DNA from: JAHEJB01 sp041748175
GTDB lineage: Bacteria > Bacteroidota > Rhodothermia > Rhodothermales > Rubricoccaceae
Direction: 5' to 3'
Length of the DNA stretch: 53,808 bases
Assembly (NCBI GenBank): GCA_041748175.1
Contig: JBGTDU010000069.1
Span: forward strand, 1 to 53,808
Below are positions 8,664 to 18,026 of this stretch, one piece after another (positions within the stretch are counted from its first letter, which is position 1; each line of letters opens with the position of its first letter). A program made the translations under genes and the position numbers. The notes beneath the pieces were generated by a model that saw only the letters and a program-made list of their open reading frames with translations, was not told the origin of the DNA and ran no database searches.

Positions 8664-10235
8664 TTAGCTCTCGCGGGAGTTTCGGAGGGTGTTGAAAATG
8701 GCGCGAGGGTCGAGAACCTTAAGTGCCCAGGCTATCAGCCCATATGCTGGGATGGTAGCCAGCCCGGCCCATAATGGACCAACACCAAGGGCTTGCAGTC
8801 CGAGCAGGACCCCTCCGACCCCCAGTCCGGCGGCGAGAGCCGCGCGCGCCCACACAGAGAGATACAGATCACGGACGGCTTTCCAGTGAAGATATGCAAC
8901 TCCAAAAAACACGACTAATTCACTAAGTACTGTCGCCGCAGCCGCTCCGTCCAACCCAAAGGATGGGATCAATAAGGCATTGAGAACGATGTTTGTTGCC
9001 GCCCCTGCTCCGACAGCTCCGAAGTAGGCCTTCTGCCGATTCCATGCGATCAAGGGTTGGCCATATGCCATGTTGATGTAGACCAGGCCCGCATTCGTCA
9101 TCAGGAGAGCAAAGGCAAAAGCTCCTGGCAGGTAGGCGCTTCCGGCAAAGGCGGCGAGCAACGGGCTAGCGTGTATCGCGCCACCAACCGCAACCGGGAG
9201 GCCGACCGCAGCCATGGAGCGAGTAAACAAAGCTGCCCGATGGCGCATGCGCTCCGCATCGCCAAAAGACGCAGAGAGACTCGGAAAAAACGCCAAATAG
9301 ATGATTTGGGCGGGCACGAGTGCGGCTATAAGCAGTCGGTAACCCGCCGTATAGAGCCCTACTTCTGTTTCACTGCGAATCAGGCCGATCATCACCTGGT
9401 CGAACGAATAGAAGACGGCGATCATGAATGAAGAAGCCGCAATAGGGAGGGCCGATCTAATGAGTGGCTTCCATCTATCCGGCTCGAAACGGAAACGCAG
9501 CCCTTCGAAATCCCTCGTGTACGTTACCATGATCCACACATTGCCAACTACGACAGCGGCTACGGCGGCGCCGGCGGCGAGGAGAATATCAGACGGTTCT
9601 CGGACAAACAAAACCACCGCACAAACATGGAGCAATGCAACGGCGACATTGCGAACCGCCAGCACGCCCATCCGCTCTATACCTTGATAGACCCATTCAA
9701 CGGAGATCGCTAATCCGAACAAGAGCAGTCCCTGGACAGCTAGAACCTGTTTAACGAGTGGGTCCTTGGGTAGGACGATTACCACCCCAAGAAAAGCGAG
9801 ATAGACAGGGACGCACAGAAATAACTTCAGCGAGGTAATGCGTGACGCCCATGACGAAATGATAGCGGGCTGCCGAGCAATTTCACGCGCACCTAGCGCG
9901 CTGAATCCCAGCGTTACAAGGAGGGAGAAGTAGGAAAGAAGAGCTGTCCCGAACCCCAGAATGCCAAAGTACCGTGGAGAAAGCACACGGGTCAGGTAGG
10001 CCGAAACGATCAGGGCGAGCACTGCCGTTACGCCCCGTGCGGCCGTTAAGGCAATCGTATTCTTCGCTATCGTCGAGTTGGCGAGCTCGGCGTCGAACGC
10101 CACCGGAGAGATTCCCAGGGTGTTGACAGGCGTGTCAGTTTCTGTGCGTGCTGACCGGGTTGTCTGAGCCGCGTCGTGAGGCTTCACCTGCCGCCTGGAG
10201 TCTGGGTGCAGGGACGAAACGCACCGTGATACCAC
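8664..10235 (-). CDS. Wzx-like polysaccharide flippase, copy A
   Basis: A second MOP-superfamily flippase, 523 residues with 12 to 14 hydrophobic segments, paralogous to the one at 4379-5851 and sharing FGILGFGTALLSYF, GLIRSETEVGLYTAGY and YGQPLIAWNRQ. It carries an extra hydrophilic N-terminus of about 55 residues before the first membrane helix, so a later start is possible; GTG or TTG alternatives were not resolved. It starts 90 bases after the chain-length regulator and is followed by a 152-base gap before glf, the largest gap in the cluster and a possible internal promoter region. Confidence 0.88.
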   Translation of the reverse strand: MVSRCVSSLHPDSRRQVKPHDAAQTTRSARTETDTPVNTLGISPVAFDAELANSTIAKNTIALTAARGVTAVLALIVSAYLTRVLSPRYFGILGFGTALLSYFSLLVTLGFSALGAREIARQPAIISSWASRITSLKLFLCVPVYLAFLGVVIVLPKDPLVKQVLAVQGLLLFGLAISVEWVYQGIERMGVLAVRNVAVALLHVCAVVLFVREPSDILLAAGAAVAAVVVGNVWIMVTYTRDFEGLRFRFEPDRWKPLIRSALPIAASSFMIAVFYSFDQVMIGLIRSETEVGLYTAGYRLLIAALVPAQIIYLAFFPSLSASFGDAERMRHRAALFTRSMAAVGLPVAVGGAIHASPLLAAFAGSAYLPGAFAFALLMTNAGLVYINMAYGQPLIAWNRQKAYFGAVGAGAATNIVLNALLIPSFGLDGAAAATVLSELVVFFGVAYLHWKAVRDLYLSVWARAALAAGLGVGGVLLGLQALGVGPLWAGLATIPAYGLIAWALKVLDPRAIFNTLRNSRES

Positions 10236-10325
10236 CTCTCCAGAGGGCCCGCCACTTTTCTTTCGGCAGATCCAGACGCGGACTTATTTGCCCGAAAGGT
10301 TCGCCGAGGCGATAATAGCGAGAGC

Positions 10326-11594
10326 CTAAGCATCTTTGGCCGAGAGTCGGTCGGCAATCCAGCCATGGTTGGCTTTCCACCACGCCCATGCGAGCACGAA
10401 CATACAGACGAGCATCAACACCGATGCCGTTGCCGCTACGACGATAATCGCTCGCCTTGGCTTCGCCTTTTTCTTTGGCGCGATGGCTGGGTCAAGCACT
10501 TGAACCGCGACGGCTTCATTCTCTTCTACAAACCGCGCCTGTTCCAACAACGGATAAATAGCTTCCATTATACTGCTCTGAATGACAACTTCCTGATAGA
10601 GCCTCGCATACTGTCGGCTTACTTCCGGGAGATCGCGAAGGGCGACTGGCAAAAGCTCTTCTTCGCCGCGCATGAAGCCATCAAGTGAGCTCTGCGCAGC
10701 GGCAAGCGCATCGCGCGCAGCCACCACCTCAGAGTTCTCGTCGCCATACTGCATTCGCAATGCGCCATACTGCACCTCTAACTGGACGACTTCCGCCCGA
10801 ATGTTTGCTACGGCTTCGAAAAAGGCGGTTCCTTGACGCTCCAAATCAAGCACGCCGTTCCGCTCCTGAAACCCCTGCAGATCAACCTGAGCCGAGTCCA
10901 GGTCCACGCTAACCTCACCTAATCTTTGTTCGATGAATTCTCTTGTCTGCCTTGCATTGGCTGCCGTCAAAGCTACGTTTTGTTTATTGAGTTCTTCGAC
11001 CATATAGTTGGTGATGTTCGCCGCCCGCTGCGGGTCACGGTCGTAAACGCCAACCTCCAGGTAATCGAAATCCAACGCAACAACGTAATCCAGATTATCG
11101 ACCAGCTTCTCTATGGCTGCGGCCCGGGGATCGAATTCGTCGCTAGTCTCATAGACTGTTTCGAGATCAAACCGATCAACCGTTCTATCCAGCATCGTTC
11201 TACTGGTGAGGATGGAGAGGTATCGCGTGTACTCTCCACCCGTTCCTTCCAGAAGGGAAATTGCTCCCGGAACGGCGCTTTCGAGCATCCCAAGAATGGA
11301 AGAGCCGCCGCCCGCTGGCAGCAAGACGCGCGTTTCAGCCTTGTACCATACCGGCAGGGAAAGACTAATGATGATCGAGCCGATGCCGGCCAGGATTGTG
11401 GCGAGAATAATAAGCCAACGACTTCGAAAAAGGGTTCGCATGGCCCACCAGAACGTATCTGCGCCGATACCGCGTTCCTCATCGGAGAACTCTCGATACG
11501 GCCGTCGGCCGTTTTCGGCGTTCTCGTCCATGGTGCGCCTACGTTCTGTTTCCATGAGGGCTCTTTGCGCTTTTCCGACGCCGGTCTCCACCAT
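10326..11594 (-). CDS. Wzz-type chain-length determinant / polysaccharide co-polymerase
   Basis: Sets polymer length and links the polymerase to the exporter. It has 422 residues: a cytoplasmic N-terminus, a membrane helix at about 58-78 (SRWLIILATILAGIGSIIIS), a long periplasmic coiled-coil domain with alternating Leu/Gln/Glu heptads (about 200-370), then a Pro/Lys-rich stretch (DPAIAPKKKAKPRRA) leading into a second membrane helix at about 385-410. There is no C-terminal tyrosine kinase domain, and no separate Wzc-type kinase or Wzb phosphatase is seen in the window. It begins 3 bases after the Wza-like gene, so the two are coupled. Several Met codons near the N-terminus make the exact start uncertain. 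Confidence 0.88.
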   Translation of the reverse strand: MVETGVGKAQRALMETERRRTMDENAENGRRPYREFSDEERGIGADTFWWAMRTLFRSRWLIILATILAGIGSIIISLSLPVWYKAETRVLLPAGGGSSILGMLESAVPGAISLLEGTGGEYTRYLSILTSRTMLDRTVDRFDLETVYETSDEFDPRAAAIEKLVDNLDYVVALDFDYLEVGVYDRDPQRAANITNYMVEELNKQNVALTAANARQTREFIEQRLGEVSVDLDSAQVDLQGFQERNGVLDLERQGTAFFEAVANIRAEVVQLEVQYGALRMQYGDENSEVVAARDALAAAQSSLDGFMRGEEELLPVALRDLPEVSRQYARLYQEVVIQSSIMEAIYPLLEQARFVEENEAVAVQVLDPAIAPKKKAKPRRAIIVVAATASVLMLVCMFVLAWAWWKANHGWIADRLSAKDA

Positions 11595-11597
11595 AGT

Positions 11598-13442
11598 CTA
11601 TTTCTGAAAAAGCAAGGCTACCGTAACGGCAGTCGATACGGCGGCGAGAACGGTAGAAATAATGCGGAATTGCGCGTCACTTCGTGCGCGGTTTTCCTGA
11701 AACTCCATGCTTCTTTCCTGAAGTACTACTTGTTGCATGCCACGGTCTTCGGCCACGGGCTCGCGGTTGACAAAAATGAGATCGCCGGATCTCAACGGTC
11801 CCGCCTGATCGACCGAGATTACTGTGCCAGAGGCTGCCAACACGTACGTGTCCGTAGCGGCGGCGGTTCGCCCTCCGGCGAGGGCAATATAATGTTCCGC
11901 CGTCTGGCCTACGGTGAAGGGGATATGGCCGGGTTGAGGTACCTGGCCGAATACGTAGATACTCCCGAGATCATAAGGAATGACGACTCTGTCGCCATCC
12001 TGAATTAAGATGGGAGAGGCCGTATCCTGAAACGCCGTTTCAAAATCAATGGACACCCGCTGGTTGTCGATGAACTCGCGCGCCATGTACTGCTTTTCTA
12101 CAAAAGTGAGTGTCGAGAGTCGAGTCAGGTCGAATACGGCAGCAGCGAGAGCGCCCTCCCGGATGTCATTACGCAGCGTGGGTTCCAGAGCCAGCTCCCG
12201 ATTCCCCGGGTACAGTTGGGCATCCAGAATGGGCGTCTCGCGCTCGAGGTAGGCGCCGTGTACAAGCGCATTTGGCGTAAACCCGCCAGCCATCTCAACA
12301 AGATCACGAAGCGTTGTCTCGCCGATGGTAATTGGATACGAAGAGGGGAAGAACGCGGCTCCGACGACCTCCGCCGTCCCTCGGTTCGCCGCAATTGGCA
12401 GCACGAATAACCGATCCCCGGGCTCCAATGGCGTGGTTGCCAAATCCCCGGCACGCAGCGTGAATTCACGTGAAGTGCCTCCGGCAGATCTTAGCAGCCG
12501 AACCTCGTTGACCTGCTCGGCTACATTGGCACCTACGGCGACGAGCAGAAGTGAGAGCGCCGTGTCGTCGGGGCGATAGTCATATACGCCTGGTTCTGCG
12601 ACAGCGCCAGCCACGGCCACACTCGTTGCCGTCGGATTAAAAAATTGCACAGAAATGGCGTCGCCATCGCGCAGGTAGGGATTCGCCTCGACCGAGCCTG
12701 TCGAGTAATACCTCAGCAGGTCAACCCGGTCGGTCGTCCCATCCCGGTGCGTGACGAGCACGTTCCGAAAAGCCGGAATGTAATCCGACTCTGGAATCAA
12801 AGGCCTGGTCGGTGTCAGATTTCCCGGTTCGAGTGTTAGAGCTTCCGAGGTGGTATTCGCGCGTGCCGTTAGCGCCTGACGACTTATTGAAGAGCCGACA
12901 AGTTGTTGAGGACGGACGCCACCCATTGCGGCCGCCAACGCATCATCCACGCGCGCTATGGGTGTCATGACGTGGCGACCTGGAATCAGAACGGCCCCAG
13001 AGACATGAACATAGAACTGCCGAGGCTCGGCGAGCACGATGTCGGTCTCTACATTTCGGAAGTTCCGCTGGACTCCAGCGCGGAGCTCACGCTGCACGTC
13101 ACGAAGAGATCGATCCGCGACATCAAAGCTGCCCACATCCGGGACCACCAGTGTGCCGTCCGCCGAAACCCAGATTTTCCGACTGACTGAGAACCGCCCA
13201 CCAATAACGACCTCGAAACCATCACCCGGCCCAACTATGTAGGAACCAGGATCGATTGGTCCTTCCATCGGCACGCGATCATCGGGAAAAGATGGGGCAG
13301 ACGGGAGCTGCCGTTGCAGGATGCGCGAGGCCACATCGTCGCCATTGATCAGTTGAGCCGAGGCCACGGGGGCGAACAGGCCCAAGGACGCAAAAACCGC
13401 GACACTTCGGAGGAGAACAACCAGCGGACGTCGAACAATCAT
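11598..13442 (-). CDS. Wza-like outer-membrane polysaccharide export protein with several SLBB domains
   Basis: Forms the outer-membrane/periplasmic conduit for the exopolysaccharide. It has 614 residues and a signal peptide (RRPLVVLLRSVAVFASLG..., cleavage near VASA-Q). The polysaccharide export domain starts near residue 66 (DPGSYIVGPGDGFEV). SLBB-type repeats follow: VHVSGAVLIPGRH, VAVAGAVAEPGVYDY, AEVVGAAFFPSSYPI and IYVFGQVPQPGHIPF. A hydrophobic helix ends the protein (STVLAAVSTAVTVALLF), unlike classical Wza. It is the first gene of the eight-gene minus-strand operon and is divergent from ispE. The multi-SLBB form is larger than enterobacterial Wza (about 380 residues). Confidence 0.9.
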   Translation of the reverse strand: MIVRRPLVVLLRSVAVFASLGLFAPVASAQLINGDDVASRILQRQLPSAPSFPDDRVPMEGPIDPGSYIVGPGDGFEVVIGGRFSVSRKIWVSADGTLVVPDVGSFDVADRSLRDVQRELRAGVQRNFRNVETDIVLAEPRQFYVHVSGAVLIPGRHVMTPIARVDDALAAAMGGVRPQQLVGSSISRQALTARANTTSEALTLEPGNLTPTRPLIPESDYIPAFRNVLVTHRDGTTDRVDLLRYYSTGSVEANPYLRDGDAISVQFFNPTATSVAVAGAVAEPGVYDYRPDDTALSLLLVAVGANVAEQVNEVRLLRSAGGTSREFTLRAGDLATTPLEPGDRLFVLPIAANRGTAEVVGAAFFPSSYPITIGETTLRDLVEMAGGFTPNALVHGAYLERETPILDAQLYPGNRELALEPTLRNDIREGALAAAVFDLTRLSTLTFVEKQYMAREFIDNQRVSIDFETAFQDTASPILIQDGDRVVIPYDLGSIYVFGQVPQPGHIPFTVGQTAEHYIALAGGRTAAATDTYVLAASGTVISVDQAGPLRSGDLIFVNREPVAEDRGMQQVVLQERSMEFQENRARSDAQFRIISTVLAAVSTAVTVALLFQK

Positions 13443-13562
13443 TCAGGCCAGAAATCGTAAAATGCAGACCGCAAAGGTACGTTCGCCTCTCCGACGCACC
13501 AAACTGCCGATGTGTGCATTCGTTCGAATTCAGCCTCCTAGCACCCTTTTCACCGTTGGCGC
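13443..13562. other. Divergent intergenic region: exopolysaccharide operon / ispE
   Basis: These 120 bases separate the divergent starts of the Wza-like gene and ispE and must hold the promoter for the whole exopolysaccharide cluster unless internal promoters exist. I see no convincing -35/-10 pair, no strong Shine-Dalgarno sequence on either side, and no operator-like repeat beyond short AT-rich patches. Confidence 0.5.
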
Positions 13563-14510
13563 ATGACTGGTTTTAGGCAGAGACATGCGTCCGCAAAAGT
13601 GAATTTGGGCCTCCACGTTCTGTGGAAACGTGCAGATGGATTTCACGAGGTGAAAACAGTGATGGTGCCGATAGGCTGGTCCGATTTCCTGAGCGCATCC
13701 CACGCGTCGGCTATCGAATTTTCATGTTCGGATCAATCACTGCCCACTGACGACACCAATCTTGTTGTTCGTGCAGCAAAACTGTTGGCTAGACGGGCGG
13801 GTGCTCAGATCGGGGTCGCGTTGCAGCTGGATAAGAATATTCCTAGTGGAGCGGGGCTTGGTGGTGGCTCATCGGATGCTGCGACTACGTTGCTGCTACT
13901 GTCGGACGTATGGAATCTGGACGTGCCAGCGGATGAACTTTCGAGGATGGCAGCCGAACTCGGTTCAGACGTCCCCTTTTTTCTGCAGCCGAACGCCGCC
14001 GTCACGTCGGGCAGGGGCGAAGTGATTTCTCCAATCACGACGACGGACGGCGCGCCGTACCGATTGCCTTTCGACGTCGTAGTTGCGGTACCACCCGTGT
14101 TCATTTCGACTTCGGAGGCTTATCAACTCGTCGAACCCAATGGTCAGGATCGCCCGGACCTCGTCTCTATCGTGTTGCGAAATGATCTGGAAGAGTGGCG
14201 AGCACACCTTGTCAACGATTTCGAGCGAGTGATTCTAGATCGCTTGCCTGTTGTTGTCCGTGCGAAACAACTGCTATTGGAAAGTGGGGCAGGTTATGCT
14301 GCCCTTTCCGGTTCCGGTGCTGCTGTTTTCGGTGTTTTTGAGTCGTCCATAGACGCGAGAGAGGCCGCGGCTGCACTGGAGCAGGTCGGCTGCCGCGTCT
14401 GGATTGACTTGGCAGCAACGTCCAGGCAGCAGCCAATCCAGGCTTACCAGCCAATGCGACCCGCGTCTGCATTGCCAGTCTCCCCACCACCTTCCGTCGA
14501 CTCGCGTTGA
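13563..14510 (+). CDS. ispE: 4-diphosphocytidyl-2-C-methyl-D-erythritol kinase
   Basis: Phosphorylates CDP-ME in the MEP isoprenoid pathway; a GHMP kinase. It has 315 residues. ASAKVNLGLHVL (9-20) is the substrate-binding N-terminus and PSGAGLGGGSSDAA (about 95-108) the ATP-binding GHMP loop; LSGSGAAVFGVF near 255 is the third GHMP motif. The last 30 or so residues are Pro/Ser-rich and exceed the usual IspE end; that tail overlaps the end of the convergent penicillin-binding protein gene by 67 bases. ispG of the same pathway lies 11 kb downstream in this window. Confidence 0.95.
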   Translation: MTGFRQRHASAKVNLGLHVLWKRADGFHEVKTVMVPIGWSDFLSASHASAIEFSCSDQSLPTDDTNLVVRAAKLLARRAGAQIGVALQLDKNIPSGAGLGGGSSDAATTLLLLSDVWNLDVPADELSRMAAELGSDVPFFLQPNAAVTSGRGEVISPITTTDGAPYRLPFDVVVAVPPVFISTSEAYQLVEPNGQDRPDLVSIVLRNDLEEWRAHLVNDFERVILDRLPVVVRAKQLLLESGAGYAALSGSGAAVFGVFESSIDAREAAAALEQVGCRVWIDLAATSRQQPIQAYQPMRPASALPVSPPPSVDSR

Positions 14511-16948
14511 CGCCAGCGATCGAGGAGATCGCGCGCGGGTCTGTCGTCGGCGTTCCCATCGCCGCCTGTTGTGCCCCGTCTGCGGCGGACTCCGCCGGAC
14601 TCGCCGCCGCTCGCATAGCCGCGCCGTGAAGGTGGCTTGTAGTTTTCCGGCTCTTCAAAACGGCGGCTGGGGTCGAGGCGGAGCGATTCGGGCGCATCGT
14701 TCTGGAGCCGTTCGAGGAACTCTCCCACGACGAGCATACCCGTGTGTGCGCCTTGTCCCCAGTAACTCGAACGGAACTTGATCTGACGGTCGTTGAAACC
14801 GACCCATGAGCCCACGACCATATCGGGGTTCATGGCCATGAACCAGCCATCTGAGCTTTCCTGGGTGGTTCCAGTCTTGCCCGCCAGCTCGATGCCTCCA
14901 ATACTGAAACTAGCACGGAGGCTGCGCGCCGTGCCCATGGCTACGACATCGCGCATCACATCGACCACCGTGTAGGCCGTCGATGGGCTCAAAACCTCCC
15001 TTCCGGTAGGAGTGAAGTCGACCACCGTGTTGCCATATCGGTCTTCGATGCGAGCCACAAAAGTGGGCTCATGATAAATGCCGCCGTCGGCCAGCGTTGA
15101 ATATGCCGACGCCATCTCATACAGAGAGACATCCATGACACCCAATGCTATAGAGTTCGGGTAGACCGGATCGTCGTCGGGATCGTTCGGCGTAATGTCC
15201 AGCGGGCTTTGGATTCCGAGACGCTGCGCGTATCGAGCAACCTCCGCAGCGCCTACCAACTGCGTAACGCGGGCGGCGACGATGTTTTTCGAGTAGGCCA
15301 GCCCCTGCCGAAGCGAGACGTAGCCGCCGGACGTACCTCCGGCATTGAGAGGACGCCACCCCTGCCATGTGAACGGTGCGTCCAGCACGTGATAAGTCGG
15401 GGAGTACCCGTTGTCGAAAGCGGCCGTATAGGCGAATGGTTTGAAGGTTGAGCCGGGTTGTCTCCGCGCTTGCGCGACGTGATCAAACTTGTCGACGACG
15501 AAATCGCGACCACCCACCCAGGCGCGCACCTGCCCCGTGTGTGGATCCATCGCTACCAGGCCGGACTCGAGATGCGTTTTCGCCGTCCTCAGAGAGTCCA
15601 TGAAATCATCGTTGGCGCGAAGCTGGGCGACGGCTTCATCGCGGCTGGTTCCTCGTTCACGGAACCGTTGGAAGTCGGCGGTTTCGGCAATAAATACATC
15701 GACAAGATTGGCATACCGCTGCCACCAGTAGGCGAATGCTTCTACGTTGCCCTGCTCAACACGGCGTAAGTAAGGAGCCGTTGACGTACCCAGGCTAAAT
15801 CCTCCCGCACTGCTCCATTCGACATCGACGACGGCCTGAAGGCCTTCCATTTGCGTCCTCAATGCTTCGGTCGCTAGGGTTTGTAGGCGGGAGTCGATCG
15901 TGGTGTGAATGACGAGTCCGTCGCCATACGGGTCGTAGCCGTTCCGCTCGCACCACTTCCCGAACCACTGCCTGAGGTACTCGGCAAAGTGTGGCGCAGG
16001 GTTGTTCTCAAAAGAGTAGGGCTCGAACTCGAGCACAATCGGCTGGTCTCGGACTTCAGCGAAGTATCCAGCGTCGAGGAATCCGCTCTCCACCATGTTG
16101 TTCAAGACCACATTGCGCCGCCGCAATGAGTTCTCGGGATTTCGTTTTGGGTCAAAGTAGGTATTGGCGGCCAGCATCCCTATAAGTGTCGCCGACTGCT
16201 CCGGATTCAACTCGGCGGCCGTCCGGTTGAAGTACGTTTTTGCTGCCGACTCGATACCAAACGCGTTGTACCGGAAGGGAACTGTGTTCAGGTAGGCTTC
16301 CAGGATCTCTTCCTTCGTGTAGGTGCGCTCAATCCGAATCGCGGTCAGAATCTCTTTAACCTTTCGGTTGACATTCCGACGAAAGCCAACTTCGCTGTAA
16401 AGGTTGCGGGCAAGTTGCTGGGTTATCGTCGATCCACCTTGGGCCCTGCCGGCAAGGGTCAGGAAGGGTGCCTGAAGCGTTCGCCGCATGTGGACTCCCC
16501 AGTGCTTGCGAAAGTCGCGGTCCTCTGTGGAAATCAGCGCGTTGACAACGTGTTCGGAGATCTCGCCAAGCGGGACCCACGTCCGGTTCTCGCCATCATA
16601 ATACCGCGCCAATTCAACGCTATCCGCCGACAGGACAACCGTGGCCAGCAGATTGCGCGGATTCTCGATCTGCTCAAGCGAGGGCAGATCGCGGGACAGC
16701 CAGATGAGCCACGCCAGTACCAGAACGGAGAACACGCCGACGCCAATCAGCATACCCCTGAAAACCTTTCGTACGCGGTCTTCGGTTTCACTCCGCCGAG
16801 GGTCATGTGAAGGCGGCTTGCCGTTCGAATGGCGGACCGGCGTGATCGGGGCAACCGCTGCCGAGCCGTCGCCCTCGGAAGAATGGCGGGTCTGGGGATC
16901 GCTGAAGTAGCGGTCTAGCTCTGAATCGGAATACGTTGGGTCAGCCAT
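14444..16948 (-). CDS. Bifunctional penicillin-binding protein (class A, PBP1A-like)
   Basis: Polymerises and cross-links peptidoglycan at the outer face of the inner membrane. In the 834 residues: a cytoplasmic tail of about 65 residues, one membrane helix (66-84), a GT51 glycosyltransferase domain with catalytic EDRDF (142-146) and QGGSTITQQLARN (170-182), then the transpeptidase with SxxK = STFK (500-503), SKN (553-555) and KTGT (691-694). All catalytic motifs are intact. The C-terminus is a 60-residue Gly/Arg-rich tail, and its coding end overlaps ispE on the other strand. It follows lpxH by 38 bases, so the two envelope genes likely form an operon. Confidence 0.95.
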   Translation of the reverse strand: MADPTYSDSELDRYFSDPQTRHSSEGDGSAAVAPITPVRHSNGKPPSHDPRRSETEDRVRKVFRGMLIGVGVFSVLVLAWLIWLSRDLPSLEQIENPRNLLATVVLSADSVELARYYDGENRTWVPLGEISEHVVNALISTEDRDFRKHWGVHMRRTLQAPFLTLAGRAQGGSTITQQLARNLYSEVGFRRNVNRKVKEILTAIRIERTYTKEEILEAYLNTVPFRYNAFGIESAAKTYFNRTAAELNPEQSATLIGMLAANTYFDPKRNPENSLRRRNVVLNNMVESGFLDAGYFAEVRDQPIVLEFEPYSFENNPAPHFAEYLRQWFGKWCERNGYDPYGDGLVIHTTIDSRLQTLATEALRTQMEGLQAVVDVEWSSAGGFSLGTSTAPYLRRVEQGNVEAFAYWWQRYANLVDVFIAETADFQRFRERGTSRDEAVAQLRANDDFMDSLRTAKTHLESGLVAMDPHTGQVRAWVGGRDFVVDKFDHVAQARRQPGSTFKPFAYTAAFDNGYSPTYHVLDAPFTWQGWRPLNAGGTSGGYVSLRQGLAYSKNIVAARVTQLVGAAEVARYAQRLGIQSPLDITPNDPDDDPVYPNSIALGVMDVSLYEMASAYSTLADGGIYHEPTFVARIEDRYGNTVVDFTPTGREVLSPSTAYTVVDVMRDVVAMGTARSLRASFSIGGIELAGKTGTTQESSDGWFMAMNPDMVVGSWVGFNDRQIKFRSSYWGQGAHTGMLVVGEFLERLQNDAPESLRLDPSRRFEEPENYKPPSRRGYASGGESGGVRRRRGTTGGDGNADDRPARDLLDRWRQRESTEGGGETGNADAGRIGW

Positions 16949-16986
16949 GCAGCAGCGGCCTGCAAGGGGCGATTTTGGGGGGACGA

Positions 16987-17778
16987 TTAGTGAACAACAC
17001 CGAGGAGTGTCGCAGATACGGATGCATCCATGCGTTCGGCCCGCCCACCCACCCAGCGAAAGAGCGTGGGCCCGGTCGAATCCAGGTATCCAAAGGTACG
17101 ATCAGCGAACCAGTATCCGGGGTTTAGATAGGTACCACCGGCCATGCGGAGACAAGCAGCTCTGTGACAATGGCCGAGGACGACAAGATTTATCTCAGAT
17201 CGCGACAACACGCCTTTTGCGTAGGTCAGTAGCGCCGCAACCGTGTCGTCTTGCGAGGCGCCATCCGAACTAAAGGTTCGGGCAACCCACCGAGTCAGGG
17301 CGAATGCCGAGTCGCCCGGGAGAGCCATCCTGAAAAGGCGAGAAGCGAATCGGCTCCGGAGTAAGGGGCGGATTCGGTTGGAGAACCACTCACCGGGTAC
17401 GAGGCCGTCGCCGTGCGCGGCATGAAAACACAGGCCATCTGCGGCGTCATTTAGGGTTTTCAGCACGATGTGTACGCCGAGCTCCCGCTCGAAATAATCG
17501 ATATGCCACGGATCCCTGTTTCCAACCACATAGGTGACCGGGATACCGAGATCGGTCCACTTGGCGAGTAAACCCAGAAATCGCGTGAAGCCTTTGGGCA
17601 CGAGATGCTTGTATTCCATGTATTGATCGAACACGTCGCCGATGAAGTACAGAGATCCTTTCTCTTCTACGATCCTGTCCTCGTGGGCGCGGAGCATCAG
17701 AACAACGTCCCTCTCCGCGGCAGCACTTTCATCGGCCCTGCCGCGCCCAAGGTGGAGATCCGAAAGGAAAAGCGTCAA
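16987..17778 (-). CDS. lpxH: UDP-2,3-diacylglucosamine diphosphatase (LpxH-type metallophosphoesterase)
   Basis: Cleaves UDP-2,3-diacylglucosamine to lipid X in lipid A synthesis, at the cytoplasmic membrane surface. It has 263 residues with the calcineurin-like metal motifs SDLHLG (6-11), GDVFD (47-51), GNRD (86-89; LpxH typically has GNRD where other phosphoesterases have GNHD), HAAHGDG (near 118) and GHCHR (near 203). The family match is firm; the assignment to LpxH rather than another UDP-sugar phosphoesterase rests on GNRD and on the neighbouring envelope genes. It is divergent from the rhomboid operon. Confidence 0.82.
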   Translation of the reverse strand: MTLFLSDLHLGRGRADESAAAERDVVLMLRAHEDRIVEEKGSLYFIGDVFDQYMEYKHLVPKGFTRFLGLLAKWTDLGIPVTYVVGNRDPWHIDYFERELGVHIVLKTLNDAADGLCFHAAHGDGLVPGEWFSNRIRPLLRSRFASRLFRMALPGDSAFALTRWVARTFSSDGASQDDTVAALLTYAKGVLSRSEINLVVLGHCHRAACLRMAGGTYLNPGYWFADRTFGYLDSTGPTLFRWVGGRAERMDASVSATLLGVVH

Positions 17779-18026
17779 CGTGTTCGTGGTTTTCGCAGGA
17801 CGTTTCGTGTGATGGGGATCTCTAGCTCCCGCGTCAGTCCGAAGAATAACGGCTATCGGCAGCGGATCGTCTCATTGTCAAACTTTTCGCGCAAGACGAA
17901 CGGGGTTGCCGACGGAGAGGTTGCAACTTGCCTTTGGCCTGCCCGTTCGAGCGGACCATCTCTTTCACGCATACGATTCATTCTGTGGTTCAGAACGCGT
18001 ACCGTCCGACAACGGCCTTTTCGATA

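Noticed and set aside
10926..12008. 360-residue open frame on the plus strand across wzz and the Wza-like gene
   Set aside because: It is antisense to two well-supported genes and shows no protein family features.
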